Shown here: in pieces, positions 8,828-18,185 of the stretch
Layout of the letters: every line of letters starts with the position of its first letter
Position numbering within the stretch: the first letter of the stretch is position 1
Source of the DNA: Pseudodesulfovibrio indicus
GTDB lineage: Bacteria > Desulfobacterota > Desulfovibrionia > Desulfovibrionales > Desulfovibrionaceae
Reading direction: 5' to 3'
Assembly (NCBI RefSeq): GCF_001563225.1
Contig: NZ_CP014206.1
Span: forward strand, 868,001-932,000
Length of the DNA: 64,000 nucleotides
Position numbers and translations under genes: made by a program
The notes under the pieces: model-generated
The model's input: the letters and a program-made list of their open reading frames with translations, nothing else
What the model was told of the DNA's origin: nothing
The model's database searches: none

Positions 8828-10110
8828 CTAGAGGGGACGCAGGTCCCACTCGCGGGCCGGGTCCGCCTCTGTCGGGGTTGGGGTTTCCGTCTCGGTTCGC
8901 GGCGTCGCGGCGGGCTTCGGGCCGTGTTCGGGAGCGGAAAGGGCCAGAAGCAGGGCCAGGCCGACCACCGCGCCCGTGGACGGGTCGTAAAGCAGCGGCG
9001 TGGACATGCCCTGGACGAAGATCGTGGCGGCCAGGCCCGCGCCCATGCGCGTCAGCCGCCGAAAGAGCAGGATGAACAGGCCGATCAGGAACGCGGCGGG
9101 CGGCGGAGCAGTCCCCAGCCGAGCACGCCCCGCAGCCAGAAGGACGGGACTTGGGACAGGTGCGCGCCGAACAGGGCGGGCGAGTCCATGACCCGGTCCC
9201 AGACCGGGATCATCTCCGGCGGGAAGGTGAACGGCAGGGCCTGGTCGGCGGGCAGGCCGGTGAGCAGCACCAGCGGGTCGGCCGTGAACAGGGCCAGGGA
9301 CTTGGCCCACAGCCAGTAGTCCACGTAGCGGGCCAGGTCCGCCGGGGTCATGGGCAGCAGGAAGGAGGACCCCAGCAGCCCGAAGCAGGCCAGCGCGACC
9401 GCCGTCCTGATCAGGCGGGAACCCCGCCCGAAGCAGAGATATATCCACCCGGCCCCGAACAGGCCGGTGCGGGACAGGGTGGCCATGATCCCGGCCAGGA
9501 TCAGGGCGCGGTACACGGTCCGGCCCTGGTCGGGCTCGTATCGCCCGCCTTCCGGCAGGCCCGGCTTCAGTCCGGCGCAGAGGCAGGCCAGCAGCAACCC
9601 GGCCAGCAGGTCCATGTCCCCGATCCAGCGCACCGGGGGCGCGGCCCGGTAGATGAATCCCTCCACGGCCAGGTCCGCGATGCACAAAAGTCCCAGGATC
9701 GCGCCGTAGCGCTGGAAATCCGCCCGGTCGGGCAGCCCGAAGGTAATGGCCCACAGCCCGCAGAAGCCGAGCATGATCGCCGGGGCCAGTTCGGGCGTCA
9801 GGTCGGCCAGCCAGCTCAATTGGTAGAGGAGTTCGCGGTGCCGGACACCGATCAGCCAGGCCAGCCCGGCGAACAGGGCCAGCTCCAGGAAGAGCTTCGG
9901 CCGCAGCCGCGATCCGGACCGCCGGAACAGGATGGCCCGGACCGTGCCCAGGGCCGCCAGCAGCAGCCAGGGCAGGAATGCCGAGACTTCGTGGCCCGGC
10001 CCGGTGAAGCGGGCGAGCAGGCTGCCGAGAGGCACCGCCGCGCACGCCACCGCCAGGGGCACCGCCGCCAGCCTGGACGGATTCCGGTTCGTGGGCTGTT
10101 CCTGTTCCAT
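8828..10110 (-). pseudogene. O-antigen polymerase/ligase-like membrane protein, frameshifted
   Basis: The reading frame from the Met at 10110 encodes about ten hydrophobic helices but hits a stop at 9085. The next frame continues with further hydrophobic helices (AAFLIGLFILLF, then TGAVVGLALLLALSAPEHG) down to 8828, 20 bp before the methyltransferase start. Hydrophobicity and gene spacing both indicate one gene split by a one-base shift near 9095-9108, inside a CCG-rich run. The topology resembles O-antigen polymerase/ligase-type proteins, at low confidence. The shift is either a real lesion or an assembly indel. An in-frame upstream Met at 10269 is less likely as the start because that segment is hydrophilic. 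Confidence 0.6.
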
Positions 10111-10418
10111 ACGCCCCGTCAAATACCTCTTTGCCTGGCCCAGGTAAAGAAGCCTCTGGCCCGGGAAAAAATGGTTTTGCCAATGATTCCGGGCCATCTT
10201 TTTTTCGTTGTCGCCCGTTTTCGCCCGTTTTCCGCCACCTGGCTTTTCTAGACAATCTCTTGAAATCATTCTTCAATTCCCGGCAGGCGGACGTGTTCGT
10301 TTCCAACCTGCCAAAATGTTTTGAAAATATTGTCTGGCGAGAAAAAATGGTTTATGGTGTCGGCGTGTTACCAAGCCTGGGGGGCATGCGTGGACAGTAC
10401 GTTGCTACTGGAGTGTCC
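10111..10418. other. intergenic region with nested inverted repeats
   Basis: No gene is seen. AGACAAT (10250-10256) is inverted as ATTGTCT (10329-10335), and inside it GGCAGG (10282-10287) pairs with CCTGCC (10307-10312). The region lies between divergent genes and probably holds both promoters; the nested repeat could be an operator or a leader RNA fold. Confidence 0.35.
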
Positions 10419-10988
10419 ATGAAAAAGGTTGCACGGACCCTTTCCCTGAAGGCGGTCTCGACCATTTCTCTGCTGGTTTTCCTGGCCGGGGCGTTGCCCG
10501 GCTGCGCCGTTGTTTCGCCGCTCCTGACCGCGGGAGGCATCGCCTTTCCGCCGTTGCAGATCGTGTCCGCCGCGTACACTCTCGGCGAGTTCACCTATGA
10601 GTACGCCGCCAACGACAAGACCCCGGACAAGGTCATCGGAGACAAGTACGACGCCGTGGTCAGCGGCGAGGCGTTCGAACTGCCCGCCTACCTCCAGTCC
10701 GAGCCCGCCGGGCCGGAAGCGCCGGTCATGGTCGCCGAGGCGGACGTGACGGCGGCCGCCGATCCCGGGACCCCGGCGGACATGTCCCTGTCCGCGGAAT
10801 CCCGGCGCAAGCGCATCGAGAACCTTCTCGGCCAGCGTCGCGTCCAGTTCGAGCGGTTGGAGCTGCGGCGCATGGCCTTCCTGGAGGCCCAGCCCCGGCA
10901 CTCCCGGCCGCTCAGCCTCAGCCGGACCGCCATGGCCTCCCAGCCGGACCTGGTCCTGGGCGCGGGGGACGAAGTCTCCCTGGATTAG
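10419..10988 (+). CDS. lipoprotein of unknown function
   Basis: The 189-aa protein starts with a basic n-region, a hydrophobic stretch and a lipobox LPGC around residue 28, so it should be lipidated and exported. A second hydrophobic stretch follows (about 32-55), then a hydrophilic helical C-terminal half rich in Arg and Leu. The start MKKVAR at 10419 was chosen over an upstream in-frame Met because it gives a proper signal peptide. No family was recognised. It stands alone, followed by a long hairpin. Confidence 0.75.
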   Translation: MKKVARTLSLKAVSTISLLVFLAGALPGCAVVSPLLTAGGIAFPPLQIVSAAYTLGEFTYEYAANDKTPDKVIGDKYDAVVSGEAFELPAYLQSEPAGPEAPVMVAEADVTAAADPGTPADMSLSAESRRKRIENLLGQRRVQFERLELRRMAFLEAQPRHSRPLSLSRTAMASQPDLVLGAGDEVSLD

Positions 10989-11013
10989 GCCGACGGGACG
11001 CGCCTGCGGCGCG

Positions 11014-11078
11014 CCAGGGGGGAAGGGGAAGAGGGAAACCCGTTGAAAAGGGCGTTCCCTCTTCCCCTTCCCCCCTGG
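11014..11078. repeat. dispersed hairpin element, family 1 copy A
   Basis: 24-bp arms (11014-11037 and 11055-11078) are perfectly complementary, CCAGGGGGGAAG...CTTCCCCCCTGG. This is one of six copies of this element in the window. It may also act as a terminator for the lipoprotein gene, although no clear T-run follows. Confidence 0.8.
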
Positions 11079-11251
11079 ACCCCCAACCCCTTCTCCCTTC
11101 CGAAATTTCTTGATGCCGCTTCGCGGGGTCGGAATTCGGGGAAGCGGCACATGGTTCCTTTCCTTTTGCTTTTCATCAGTCAATAACCCCCGCGGTCCGG
11201 GGCGGCGAAGGCGCGGTACGCCCGTCCTTCCCGTCCCGGATCGCACCCCGG

Positions 11252-12528
11252 CTACCGGGCCTGCACGGTCAGGAGCTCGTCCCAGACCGTGGTGTACCGG
11301 GGGAGCGCATCTCCCGTTTCATGCGCCAGCCGCGCTTGATGCCCGAGGCCGCGAAGGACACGGTGTCGCGGCCCCAGCGGTTGTTCAGGGCGTCCACCGT
11401 GCGCATGAGCGGTTCGTCGCTTGGGCGGTGGGCCGGGGGCAGGGCCAGAAGATTGAGCCACCGGCCCTGTTCCGGCTCCAGCCCGGCCAGCATGACCCCG
11501 CACTTCTTGTACTGGTAGCCGTCGCGGAAGATCCGCTCCATGCCCGCCCTGGCGGCCCGGATCAGCGTGGGCGTGTGCGCGGTGGCCACCACCAGCGGCA
11601 CGGACAGGGCGTTGGAATACTGCGGCTGGCCGAGCCTGAAGGAGTTGGTCTGGAGAAAGACCATGATGGACGAGGTCACGGACCGCTGGCGGCGCAGCTT
11701 CTCGGCCGCGCGGGTGGTGTACTGGGACACGGCCTCCAGCATGTCCTCGCGCAGGGTCACGGGATGGCCGAAGGAGCGCGACGAGACGATGGTCTTCTTG
11801 TCCTGCGGCCCGGCGGAGAAGCCGATGCAGGGGAGGCCGCGCAGCTCCAGCAGGGTGTGCAGCCCGGTCACGGTCATCTTCTTCTGCACCCAGTCGCGGT
11901 CGAGCTCGCGGAACTGGAGTGCGTTGGCCACGCCCATGGCGCGCAGCCGCTTGGCGTGCTTCGGGCCGATGCCCCAGACGTCGCCGATGTCGGTCCAGCG
12001 CAGCACGCGGTCCGGGTCCGGGCTGGCGGCCAGGTCGAACACCCCCCGGCTGCGTGGCTGCTTCTTGGCGAACCGGTTGGCGAGCTTGGCCAGGGTCTTG
12101 GTCCGGCCGATGCCCACGGACACCGGGATGCCGGTCCAGGCGAGCACCGTGGCCCGCAGCCGCCGGGAATAGGCCTCGGCCCCGCCGGGCACGCCGGTCA
12201 GGTCGCAGAATGCCTCGTCGATGGAATAGACCTCCACCGACGGGCAGAAGCGCGTCAGCACCTGCATGACCCGCGCGGACAGGTCGCCGTACAGGGCGTA
12301 GTTGGACGAGAACACGGCCACGCCGCGTCGCTCCAGCATGGCCCGGCACTTGAAATAGGGCGTTCCCATCTCGATGCCCAGCTCCTTGGCCTCGGCCGAG
12401 CGCGCGATCACGCACCCGTCGTTGTTCGACAAGACCACCACCGGCCTGCCGACCAGCTCCGGCCGGAACGCCCGCTCGCAGGAGGCGTAGAAATTGTTGC
12501 AGTCGATCAGCGCATATTGCCTGGTCAT
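11252..12528 (-). pseudogene. umuC: UmuC, DNA polymerase V catalytic subunit, C-terminal frameshift
   Basis: This is a Y-family polymerase: ALIDCNNFYASCE with the first catalytic Asp, YSIDEAFCDL with the Asp-Glu pair, a GIGRTKTLAKLAN loop and a helix-hairpin-helix DVWGIGPKHAKRL. The continuous frame (419 codons) stops at 11269, ending in residues unlike the family. The family C-terminus SPRYTT, followed here by VWDELL, lies in the next frame and ends at 11252. One missing C in a C-run near 11300-11305 explains this. The core polymerase is intact, so partial function is possible. It forms an operon with umuD, whose stop is 87 bp upstream. The shift may be an assembly error. Confidence 0.85.
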
Positions 12529-12615
12529 GAAATCCTCCCGTTCCCCATTCCAAAACGCCCCCCTGGAGCGAATCGGATGCCGCAGGCATCCGACAGCGGC
12601 TCTCCCGCCCGAAGG

Positions 12616-13077
12616 TCACACCTTATGGACCACGTGGAGGACAACGCCCCAGACCTGGAAGTCGGTCTCCTCGGTCAGGGGGATGACCGCGTAGTCCGGG
12701 TTCTCCGGGGCCAGCTCAAGCCCGGACGGGGTCTTGCGCAGCCGTTTCACCGTGAACTCGCCGTCCACCTGGGCGATGACCACGTTGCCGGGCCGAGGGG
12801 CCAGGGAGCGGTCCACCACCAGGATGTCGCCGTGGTGGATGGACGCGCCGAGCATGGAGTCGCCGGACACGCGCACGAAATAGGTCGCCTCCGGACGGGC
12901 CACCAGGTACTCGTTCAGGTCGAGCCGCCGTTCCATGTATTCGTCGGCGGGCGACGGGAACCCCGCCGGGACCGACTCCCCGGCCAAAGGCAGGGGCAGC
13001 CGGAGGAAGCCGTCCGCCCGCGCCACCAGACTCACCCACCCCTGCGCAGGCAGGTCCGCATGTTCATACCGATCCAT
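12616..13077 (-). CDS. umuD: UmuD, self-cleaving SOS mutagenesis protein
   Basis: A 153-aa S24-type peptidase. The cleavage site is read as Ala-Gly in VPAGFPSPADEY (near residue 38), matching the Cys-Gly site of E. coli UmuD. The nucleophile is Ser in SGDSM and the general base Lys in FTVKRL. RecA filaments trigger cleavage in this family and the product joins UmuC to form polymerase V. A GAGGG site precedes the ATG. Two palindromic operator-like sites lie 14-70 bp upstream, consistent with SOS-type repression. Confidence 0.92.
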   Translation of the reverse strand: MDRYEHADLPAQGWVSLVARADGFLRLPLPLAGESVPAGFPSPADEYMERRLDLNEYLVARPEATYFVRVSGDSMLGASIHHGDILVVDRSLAPRPGNVVIAQVDGEFTVKRLRKTPSGLELAPENPDYAVIPLTEETDFQVWGVVLHVVHKV

Positions 13078-13090
13078 GAATAACCCTCAT

Positions 13091-13147
13091 TTGTTAATCT
13101 TGATAAAACATTTTCCGAGAAAAAGCGGGTATTGTCAATCTTGACAA
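13091..13147 (-). promoter_or_regulatory. umuDC promoter with two operator-like palindromes
   Basis: TTGTCAATCTTGACAA (13132-13147) is a perfect 7-bp inverted repeat with a 2-bp centre. TTGTTAATCTTGATAA (13091-13106) is a diverged copy 41 bp away. On the minus strand TTGACA (13138-13133) can serve as a -35 element with a GAAAAT -10 seventeen bases on, so a bound repressor would cover the promoter. LexA is the natural candidate given umuDC, but the identity is inferred. Confidence 0.6.
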
Positions 13148-13224
13148 AACAAATTGGCGAAAATGGCGGCGTGGCGGACAGGGCGCGGCGAGGGAGTCGC
13201 GGGGCCGGGGGAATACGGCGGGCG

Positions 13225-13261
13225 TGAAAAAGCCCGGCCGGGCGGATGCCGGGCCGGGCTT
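13225..13261 (-). terminator. terminator of the cydAB operon
   Basis: AAGCCCGGCC...GGCCGGGCTT hairpin; on the minus strand it is followed by CTTTTTCAC. It ends leftward transcription from cydA-cydB. Confidence 0.85.
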
Positions 13262-13282
13262 GGTCAGTCTTCCGGGTTGGGC

Positions 13283-14332
13283 CTAGTAGTGGAGGTCGTC
13301 CTCGGTCAGGGGCGTGGCCAGGGTCTTGTAGACCCAGAACTGGTACGCGATGACGATGGGAACGAACACCAGGGCCACGCCGAGCATGATCTGGAGCGTC
13401 AGGGGGCTGGACGCGGAGTTCATGATGGTCAGGCTGTTGGCCGGGTTCGGGTTGGACGGGATCAGCGCCGGGAAGATGCCGACCACGCCGAACAGGGCCG
13501 TGCCCGCGATGTACAGGCAGCTGGACGCCCAGGCCATCCAGTACTTGCCCGCGCCGAGGTAGGTGCGCATGAGCACCAGCCCGGCCACCGGCAGGAGCAG
13601 GATGACGAACAGGATCGGGTAGACCATGTAGTTGCTGAACAGCTGGGTGGCCACGGCGGTGTAGGCCAGGAACAGGACCGTGAGCACGACCACGCCGGGC
13701 CACAGCTTGGTGGCCATCCGCTCGGCCCGGGCCTTGAGCTCGCCCGTGGTGCGGATGCACAGCCAGAGCGCGCCGTGCATCATGAAGATGGTCACGAACA
13801 GGATGCCGCCCGCGATGCCGTAGGGGTTGAGCAGGCCGAACAGTCCGGCCTGGGAGAACCCGGTCTCGTCCAGGGGGATGCCCTGGAAGATGTTGCCGAA
13901 GGCCACGCCGAGCAGCAGGGCGGGCAGGAAGGAACAGAGCGCGTGGGCGGTGTCCCAGATTTTCTTCCAGCTCTCGCTCTCCACCTTGGAGCGGAACTCG
14001 AAGGAGACGCCGCGCACGATCAGGGTGAACAGGAGCAGCATCAGGGCCATGTAAAGGCCGCTGAACATCTGCGCGTAGGCATAGGGGAAGGCGGCGAAGG
14101 TCACGCCGCCGGCCGCGATCAGCCAGACCTCGTTGCCGTCCCAGAAGGGGCCGGTGGAGTTGAGGATGGCGCGCTTGTCCGTCTCGTTTTTGGCCAGGAA
14201 CGGGAGCAGGGTGCCCACGCCCAGGTCAAAGCCGTCGAGAATGAAGTATACGGCCCAGAGCACGCCCCAGAGGATGAACCAAATCATCGCCAGGTAGTAG
14301 TGCAGCGAACCGGTTTCCATCAAAGTTTCCAT
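13283..14332 (-). CDS. cydB: cytochrome bd oxidase subunit II
   Basis: The 349-aa protein has nine or so hydrophobic helices and the CydB landmarks: WFILWGVLWAVYFILDGFDLGVG near the N-terminus, GPFWDGNEVWLI and a FGNIFQGIPLDE segment. CydB pairs with CydA to reduce oxygen to water using quinol. In sulfate reducers this gives oxygen tolerance or limited oxygen respiration. It follows cydA with a 24-bp gap and ends before a strong terminator. Confidence 0.97.
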   Translation of the reverse strand: METLMETGSLHYYLAMIWFILWGVLWAVYFILDGFDLGVGTLLPFLAKNETDKRAILNSTGPFWDGNEVWLIAAGGVTFAAFPYAYAQMFSGLYMALMLLLFTLIVRGVSFEFRSKVESESWKKIWDTAHALCSFLPALLLGVAFGNIFQGIPLDETGFSQAGLFGLLNPYGIAGGILFVTIFMMHGALWLCIRTTGELKARAERMATKLWPGVVVLTVLFLAYTAVATQLFSNYMVYPILFVILLLPVAGLVLMRTYLGAGKYWMAWASSCLYIAGTALFGVVGIFPALIPSNPNPANSLTIMNSASSPLTLQIMLGVALVFVPIVIAYQFWVYKTLATPLTEDDLHY

Positions 14333-14356
14333 AGATTTTCTCCTTTATTCGCTGAG

Positions 14357-15670
14357 TTAGACCTGGATCGGGGTGTGGTCCTCGGGACCCTTCTTGGCCA
14401 GCTTGACCATCAGCCAGATGCCGACGGCGCCGAGCAGGGCGTAGAGCACGGTCATCAGCACCAGGGTGAAGCCCACTTCCCCGGCTCCGACCGGAGACAC
14501 GGCGTCGCTGGTGCGCATCAGCCCGTAAACGATCCACGGCTGGCGGCCCACCTCGGTCAGGGTCCAGCCCGCCCAGATGGCGATGTAGGGCAGCGGGATC
14601 ACGTAGGGCATGGCCTTGAGGTAGAGCGGGAACTTGTCCAGCTTGTTGCGCATGACCCAGCCGAACGCGGCCAGCAGCGGGAACAGGGTGCCCAGGCCGA
14701 CCATGAGGCGGAAGGAGAGGAAGCTCAGGACCACGGGGGGCCTGTCCTCCTTGGGAATGTCGTTGAGGCCCTTCACTTCGGCGTTGAAGTCGTTGTAGGC
14801 CAGGAAGCTCAGCACGCCGGGCAGGGGCAGGGCCTGGAGGGCGTTGCCGTCCTCGCCCGGGATGACCAGCAGGTACATGGGCGCCTGCCGCTGGGTCTCC
14901 CAGTGGGATTCCATGGCCGCCAGCTTGGCGGGCTGGGTGTCGGACAGGTTGTTGCCGTGGATGTGGCCTTCCACCGCGGTGACCACGGAGAAGACCAGGG
15001 CGATGGAGATGCCCAGGTTGAAGGACTTCTGGAAGAACTCGGTGTTGCTCTTGCGCAGCAGGTGCCAGGCGGAGATGCCGACGATGAAGAAGCCCGCCAG
15101 CAGCAGGGACGCCGGGATCACGTGGAAGAACTCCAGCCACGCGTATTTGTTGGTGATGACCGCGAAGAAGTCGGTCAGCTCGGCCCTGCCGTTGCGCAGG
15201 GTGTAGCCCACGGGATTCTGCATGAAGCCGTTGGCGATGAGAATCCAGACCGCGGACAGGTTGGACGCGCCGGCCACCAGCCAGGCGGTGATGGCGTGGG
15301 CCTTGGGCGAGAGCTTGTCCCAGCCGAAGTGCCAGACGCCGATGAAGGTGGACTCCAGGAAGAACGCGGCCGTGGCCTCGATGGCCAGGAGCGAACCGAA
15401 GATGTCACCCACGTAGGCCGAGTACCGGGACCAGTTGGTGCCGAACTGGAATTCCAGGGTGATGCCGGTGACCACGCCCAAGGCGAAGTTCACGAGGAAT
15501 ATCTTGCCCCAGAATTTGGCCATTTTCCGGTAAACCTCGTTGCCGGTCCGGACATAGGCCGTCTCCATGCAGGCGATGAGGACCGAAAGCCCCAGCGTCA
15601 GCGGTACGAAAATGAAGTGGAACATGGTGGCCGCAGCGAATTGCAGCCGTGAAAGCATCAGCACATCCAT
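14357..15670 (-). CDS. cydA: cytochrome bd oxidase subunit I
   Basis: The 437-aa protein carries the heme b and d centres. Visible landmarks are LSRLQFAAATMFHFIFVPLTLG with the conserved His near residue 18, the WSRYSAYVGDIFG quinol-side segment, FLESTFIG, and GRQPWIVYG near the C-terminus. The length fits the short Q-loop type. An AAGGGGG ribosome binding site precedes the ATG. The 115-bp upstream gap to pfk is AT-rich and probably holds the operon promoter; no clear redox-regulator site was recognised. Confidence 0.97.
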   Translation of the reverse strand: MDVLMLSRLQFAAATMFHFIFVPLTLGLSVLIACMETAYVRTGNEVYRKMAKFWGKIFLVNFALGVVTGITLEFQFGTNWSRYSAYVGDIFGSLLAIEATAAFFLESTFIGVWHFGWDKLSPKAHAITAWLVAGASNLSAVWILIANGFMQNPVGYTLRNGRAELTDFFAVITNKYAWLEFFHVIPASLLLAGFFIVGISAWHLLRKSNTEFFQKSFNLGISIALVFSVVTAVEGHIHGNNLSDTQPAKLAAMESHWETQRQAPMYLLVIPGEDGNALQALPLPGVLSFLAYNDFNAEVKGLNDIPKEDRPPVVLSFLSFRLMVGLGTLFPLLAAFGWVMRNKLDKFPLYLKAMPYVIPLPYIAIWAGWTLTEVGRQPWIVYGLMRTSDAVSPVGAGEVGFTLVLMTVLYALLGAVGIWLMVKLAKKGPEDHTPIQV

Positions 15671-15785
15671 ACAAACCCCCTTGTGGATATTGCCATAACA
15701 TACCTCAAACTATTTTCAAAAAGCTCAACCTTGAAAGGTGCATACCCCTGTCGTTGAAACAAATCAAGAATAATTATTGTTCCTG

Positions 15786-17117
15786 TTAGGTGTTTTTCAT
15801 GGAAACGGGCTGTCCCGTGGACTCCAGCACGGCGCGCCAATAGTTGGAGCAGGTGTTGATCCGCTTCTTGCCCTTGGTCACCAGATCCATGGGGATGTGG
15901 ACGTACCGCCCGTTCCAGCGGGAGATGACCAGGCCGGTGCGGCCGGACATGCCCGCGTGGACCGCGTGGATGCCCAGGAACGAGCAGTAGATGCGGTCGT
16001 TGGCGTTGGCCGGGACCGAGCGGATGATGTAGCTCGGGTCGATGTACTTGAGCGAGATGTCGATGTTCTGGGCCTTGAAGTGGGCCACGATCTCCCGCTT
16101 GAGCAGGGCGGCGATGTCGCTCAGCTTGACGTTGCCCGAGGCGTCCTTCTTGCCGGACTCCTCCAGCATGTCCTGGCCCGCGCCTTCGGCCACCACGATG
16201 ACCGCGTTGCCGCGCCGCTTCATGCGCGCGTCCAGGGCGGCCAGCAGCCCGTTCTCGCCGTCGATGTCGAAGGGGTCTTCCGGGACCAGGCAGAAGTTGA
16301 CCTCCTGGCAGGACAAAGCGCTCTGGGCCGCGATGAATCCCGCGTCCCGACCCATGACCTTGACCAGCCCCACGCCCCAGGGCGCGCCCGTGGCCTCCAC
16401 GTGGGCCCCCCTGATGGCCATGGCCGCCGTCTCCACCGAGGTGTCGAAGCCGAAGGACGGCGAGACGTAGTTGATGTCGTTGTCGATGGTCTTGGGCAGG
16501 CCGACCACGGAGATGGACAGCCCGCGTTTCTCGATCTCCTCCACCACCTTGGATGCGGCGCGCATGGTGCCGTCGCCGCCGATCATGAACAGGATGGAGA
16601 CGTTCATGCGCTCCAGGGCGTCCACGATGACCTCCGGGTCCTGGGGGCCGCGCGACGAACCGAGAACCGTGCCGCCGAACTCGTGGATGCGCGACACGAA
16701 ATCCGGGGTCAGCTCGATGACGTCGTATCCCTGCTCCGGCACGAACCCGGCCAGGCCGTACTGGATGCCGAGCACGGACGGGACCCTGTATTCGTGGTGG
16801 GCGGCCATGACGATGGCCCGGATGACGTCGTTCAGCCCGGGACACAGGCCGCCGCAGGTGACCACCGCGCATTTGGTCTTGCTCGGATCGTAGTAGATCT
16901 TTTCCCGGGGGCCGGCGGGCTCGAAATAGATATGGGTCGGTTTCTTTTTGGTCTTGGCGTTCCCTTCCACCTTTTTCCGGGAGATATTGACCAGGACCGC
17001 GTCTTCTTCATCGTCGACGAACCGTCCGAATTTGATGGGGTTGCTGATCTTGGCGGTTCCCACTGTGGGAATTGCGGTGCTTTTCGGCGTTCCGCCATCG
17101 TCGTTGCACGATTTCAT
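15786..17117 (-). CDS. ATP-dependent 6-phosphofructokinase (plant-like clade)
   Basis: The 443-aa protein phosphorylates fructose 6-phosphate in glycolysis. It shows TCGGLCPGLNDVIR, GGDGTMRAA and PKTIDNDI. Gly after GGD marks ATP rather than pyrophosphate use, while Lys in PKTIDND is seen in pyrophosphate enzymes and in plant or trypanosome ATP enzymes. So I assign the ATP-using plant-like clade. The ~85-residue N-terminal extension before the phosphate-binding loop also fits that clade. The start at 17117 has an AAGAGG site 8 bases upstream; the frame stays open upstream to 17228 without a better start. Confidence 0.88.
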   Translation of the reverse strand: MKSCNDDGGTPKSTAIPTVGTAKISNPIKFGRFVDDEEDAVLVNISRKKVEGNAKTKKKPTHIYFEPAGPREKIYYDPSKTKCAVVTCGGLCPGLNDVIRAIVMAAHHEYRVPSVLGIQYGLAGFVPEQGYDVIELTPDFVSRIHEFGGTVLGSSRGPQDPEVIVDALERMNVSILFMIGGDGTMRAASKVVEEIEKRGLSISVVGLPKTIDNDINYVSPSFGFDTSVETAAMAIRGAHVEATGAPWGVGLVKVMGRDAGFIAAQSALSCQEVNFCLVPEDPFDIDGENGLLAALDARMKRRGNAVIVVAEGAGQDMLEESGKKDASGNVKLSDIAALLKREIVAHFKAQNIDISLKYIDPSYIIRSVPANANDRIYCSFLGIHAVHAGMSGRTGLVISRWNGRYVHIPMDLVTKGKKRINTCSNYWRAVLESTGQPVSMKNT

Positions 17118-17335
17118 TGTGAACCTCTTGGATTGCTGCGATTGGACATTGCCCACAGTATTATATCGATTTTCGGTCACGGGCAAACTGAATCTGTGTT
17201 TTTTCTCAAGACTATAACATTCCCCCAAAGGGTATTGGCCCTCTCCTGGAAGGGACGCATGGGGTCTTGACCTTTACCCGGTAAATCCTATCTACTGCCT
17301 TTGGAACCATTGATAATGGTGGAGGAATCACCTGC

Positions 17336-18184
17336 ATGACGAGCCAGATTAAAACCATGTTGCTCCTGGGGTTGCTCACCGGGCTGCTGATGCTTCTCGG
17401 CGGGGCCATGGGCGGCCGCGCCGGCCTGTTCTTCGCCTTTGGCCTGGCCATGGTGATGAACGTCGGAAGTTACTGGTATTCCGACAAGATAGTCCTGCGC
17501 AAGTACAAGGCGCAGCCGCTCTCCCCCGGCGACGCCCCGCATATCCACCGGGTGGTGGAGGAGATGGCCGCAAAGGCGGGCATCCCCAAGCCGCGCATCG
17601 TGCTCATCCCCCAGGACGCGCCCAACGCCTTTGCCACGGGCCGCAACCCGGAGAACGCCGTGGTCGCGGTCACGCGCGGCATCGTGCGCATGCTGGACCC
17701 CAATGAGCTCAAGGGCGTGCTCGGCCACGAACTGGGCCACATCGCCAACCGCGACATCCTCATCCAGACCATCGCCGCCGTCCTGGCCGGGGCCATCGTG
17801 TTCATCGCCAACATGCTCCAGTGGACCGCCATCTTCGGCGGTTTCTCCCGCGACGACGACGAGGGGGGCAGCCCCCTGGCCGCGCTGCTCATGGCCTTTC
17901 TCGCGCCCGTGGCCGCCACCCTGATCCAGATGGCCATCTCCCGCTCGCGCGAATACCTGGCCGACGCCACCGGCGCCCGGCTGTCCGATCCCCTGGCCCT
18001 GGCGGGCGCGCTGTCCAAGCTCGACTCCGCCTCCCGCCAGGTACCCCTCGAGGGCAACCCGGTCACCGAGAACCTGTTCATCGTCAATCCGTTCAGCGGG
18101 CGCAGGGCGGCCTCGCTGTTCGCCACCCATCCGCCCATCGAAGACCGCATCGCCAGGCTGCGCGCCATGGCGCAAGAAAGATAG
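17336..18184 (+). CDS. htpX: HtpX-type membrane zinc metalloprotease
   Basis: The 282-aa protein has two N-terminal membrane helices (about residues 5-45), the zinc motif HELGH near residue 129, a further hydrophobic pair at about 140-200, and a conserved SREYLADATGA segment that supplies the third zinc ligand. HtpX degrades misfolded inner-membrane proteins. A GGAGGAA site lies upstream of the ATG. Only one base separates its stop from the degP start, so the pair forms an envelope quality-control operon. A weak TTGACC/TATCTA promoter lies at 17266-17293. Confidence 0.95.
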   Translation: MTSQIKTMLLLGLLTGLLMLLGGAMGGRAGLFFAFGLAMVMNVGSYWYSDKIVLRKYKAQPLSPGDAPHIHRVVEEMAAKAGIPKPRIVLIPQDAPNAFATGRNPENAVVAVTRGIVRMLDPNELKGVLGHELGHIANRDILIQTIAAVLAGAIVFIANMLQWTAIFGGFSRDDDEGGSPLAALLMAFLAPVAATLIQMAISRSREYLADATGARLSDPLALAGALSKLDSASRQVPLEGNPVTENLFIVNPFSGRRAASLFATHPPIEDRIARLRAMAQER

Positions 18185-18185
18185 C

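Noticed and set aside
10250..10335. Cyclic-di-GMP riboswitch
   Set aside because: Nested inverted repeats are present, but the conserved core bases of that riboswitch class are not.
11252..11310. Programmed frameshift in umuC
   Set aside because: No slippery heptamer with a downstream structure is seen, and the shift lies at the very end. A deletion or assembly error is simpler.
13154..15652. 832-codon plus-strand frame opposite cydAB
   Set aside because: It lies antisense to two clear cytochrome bd genes and has no family motif.
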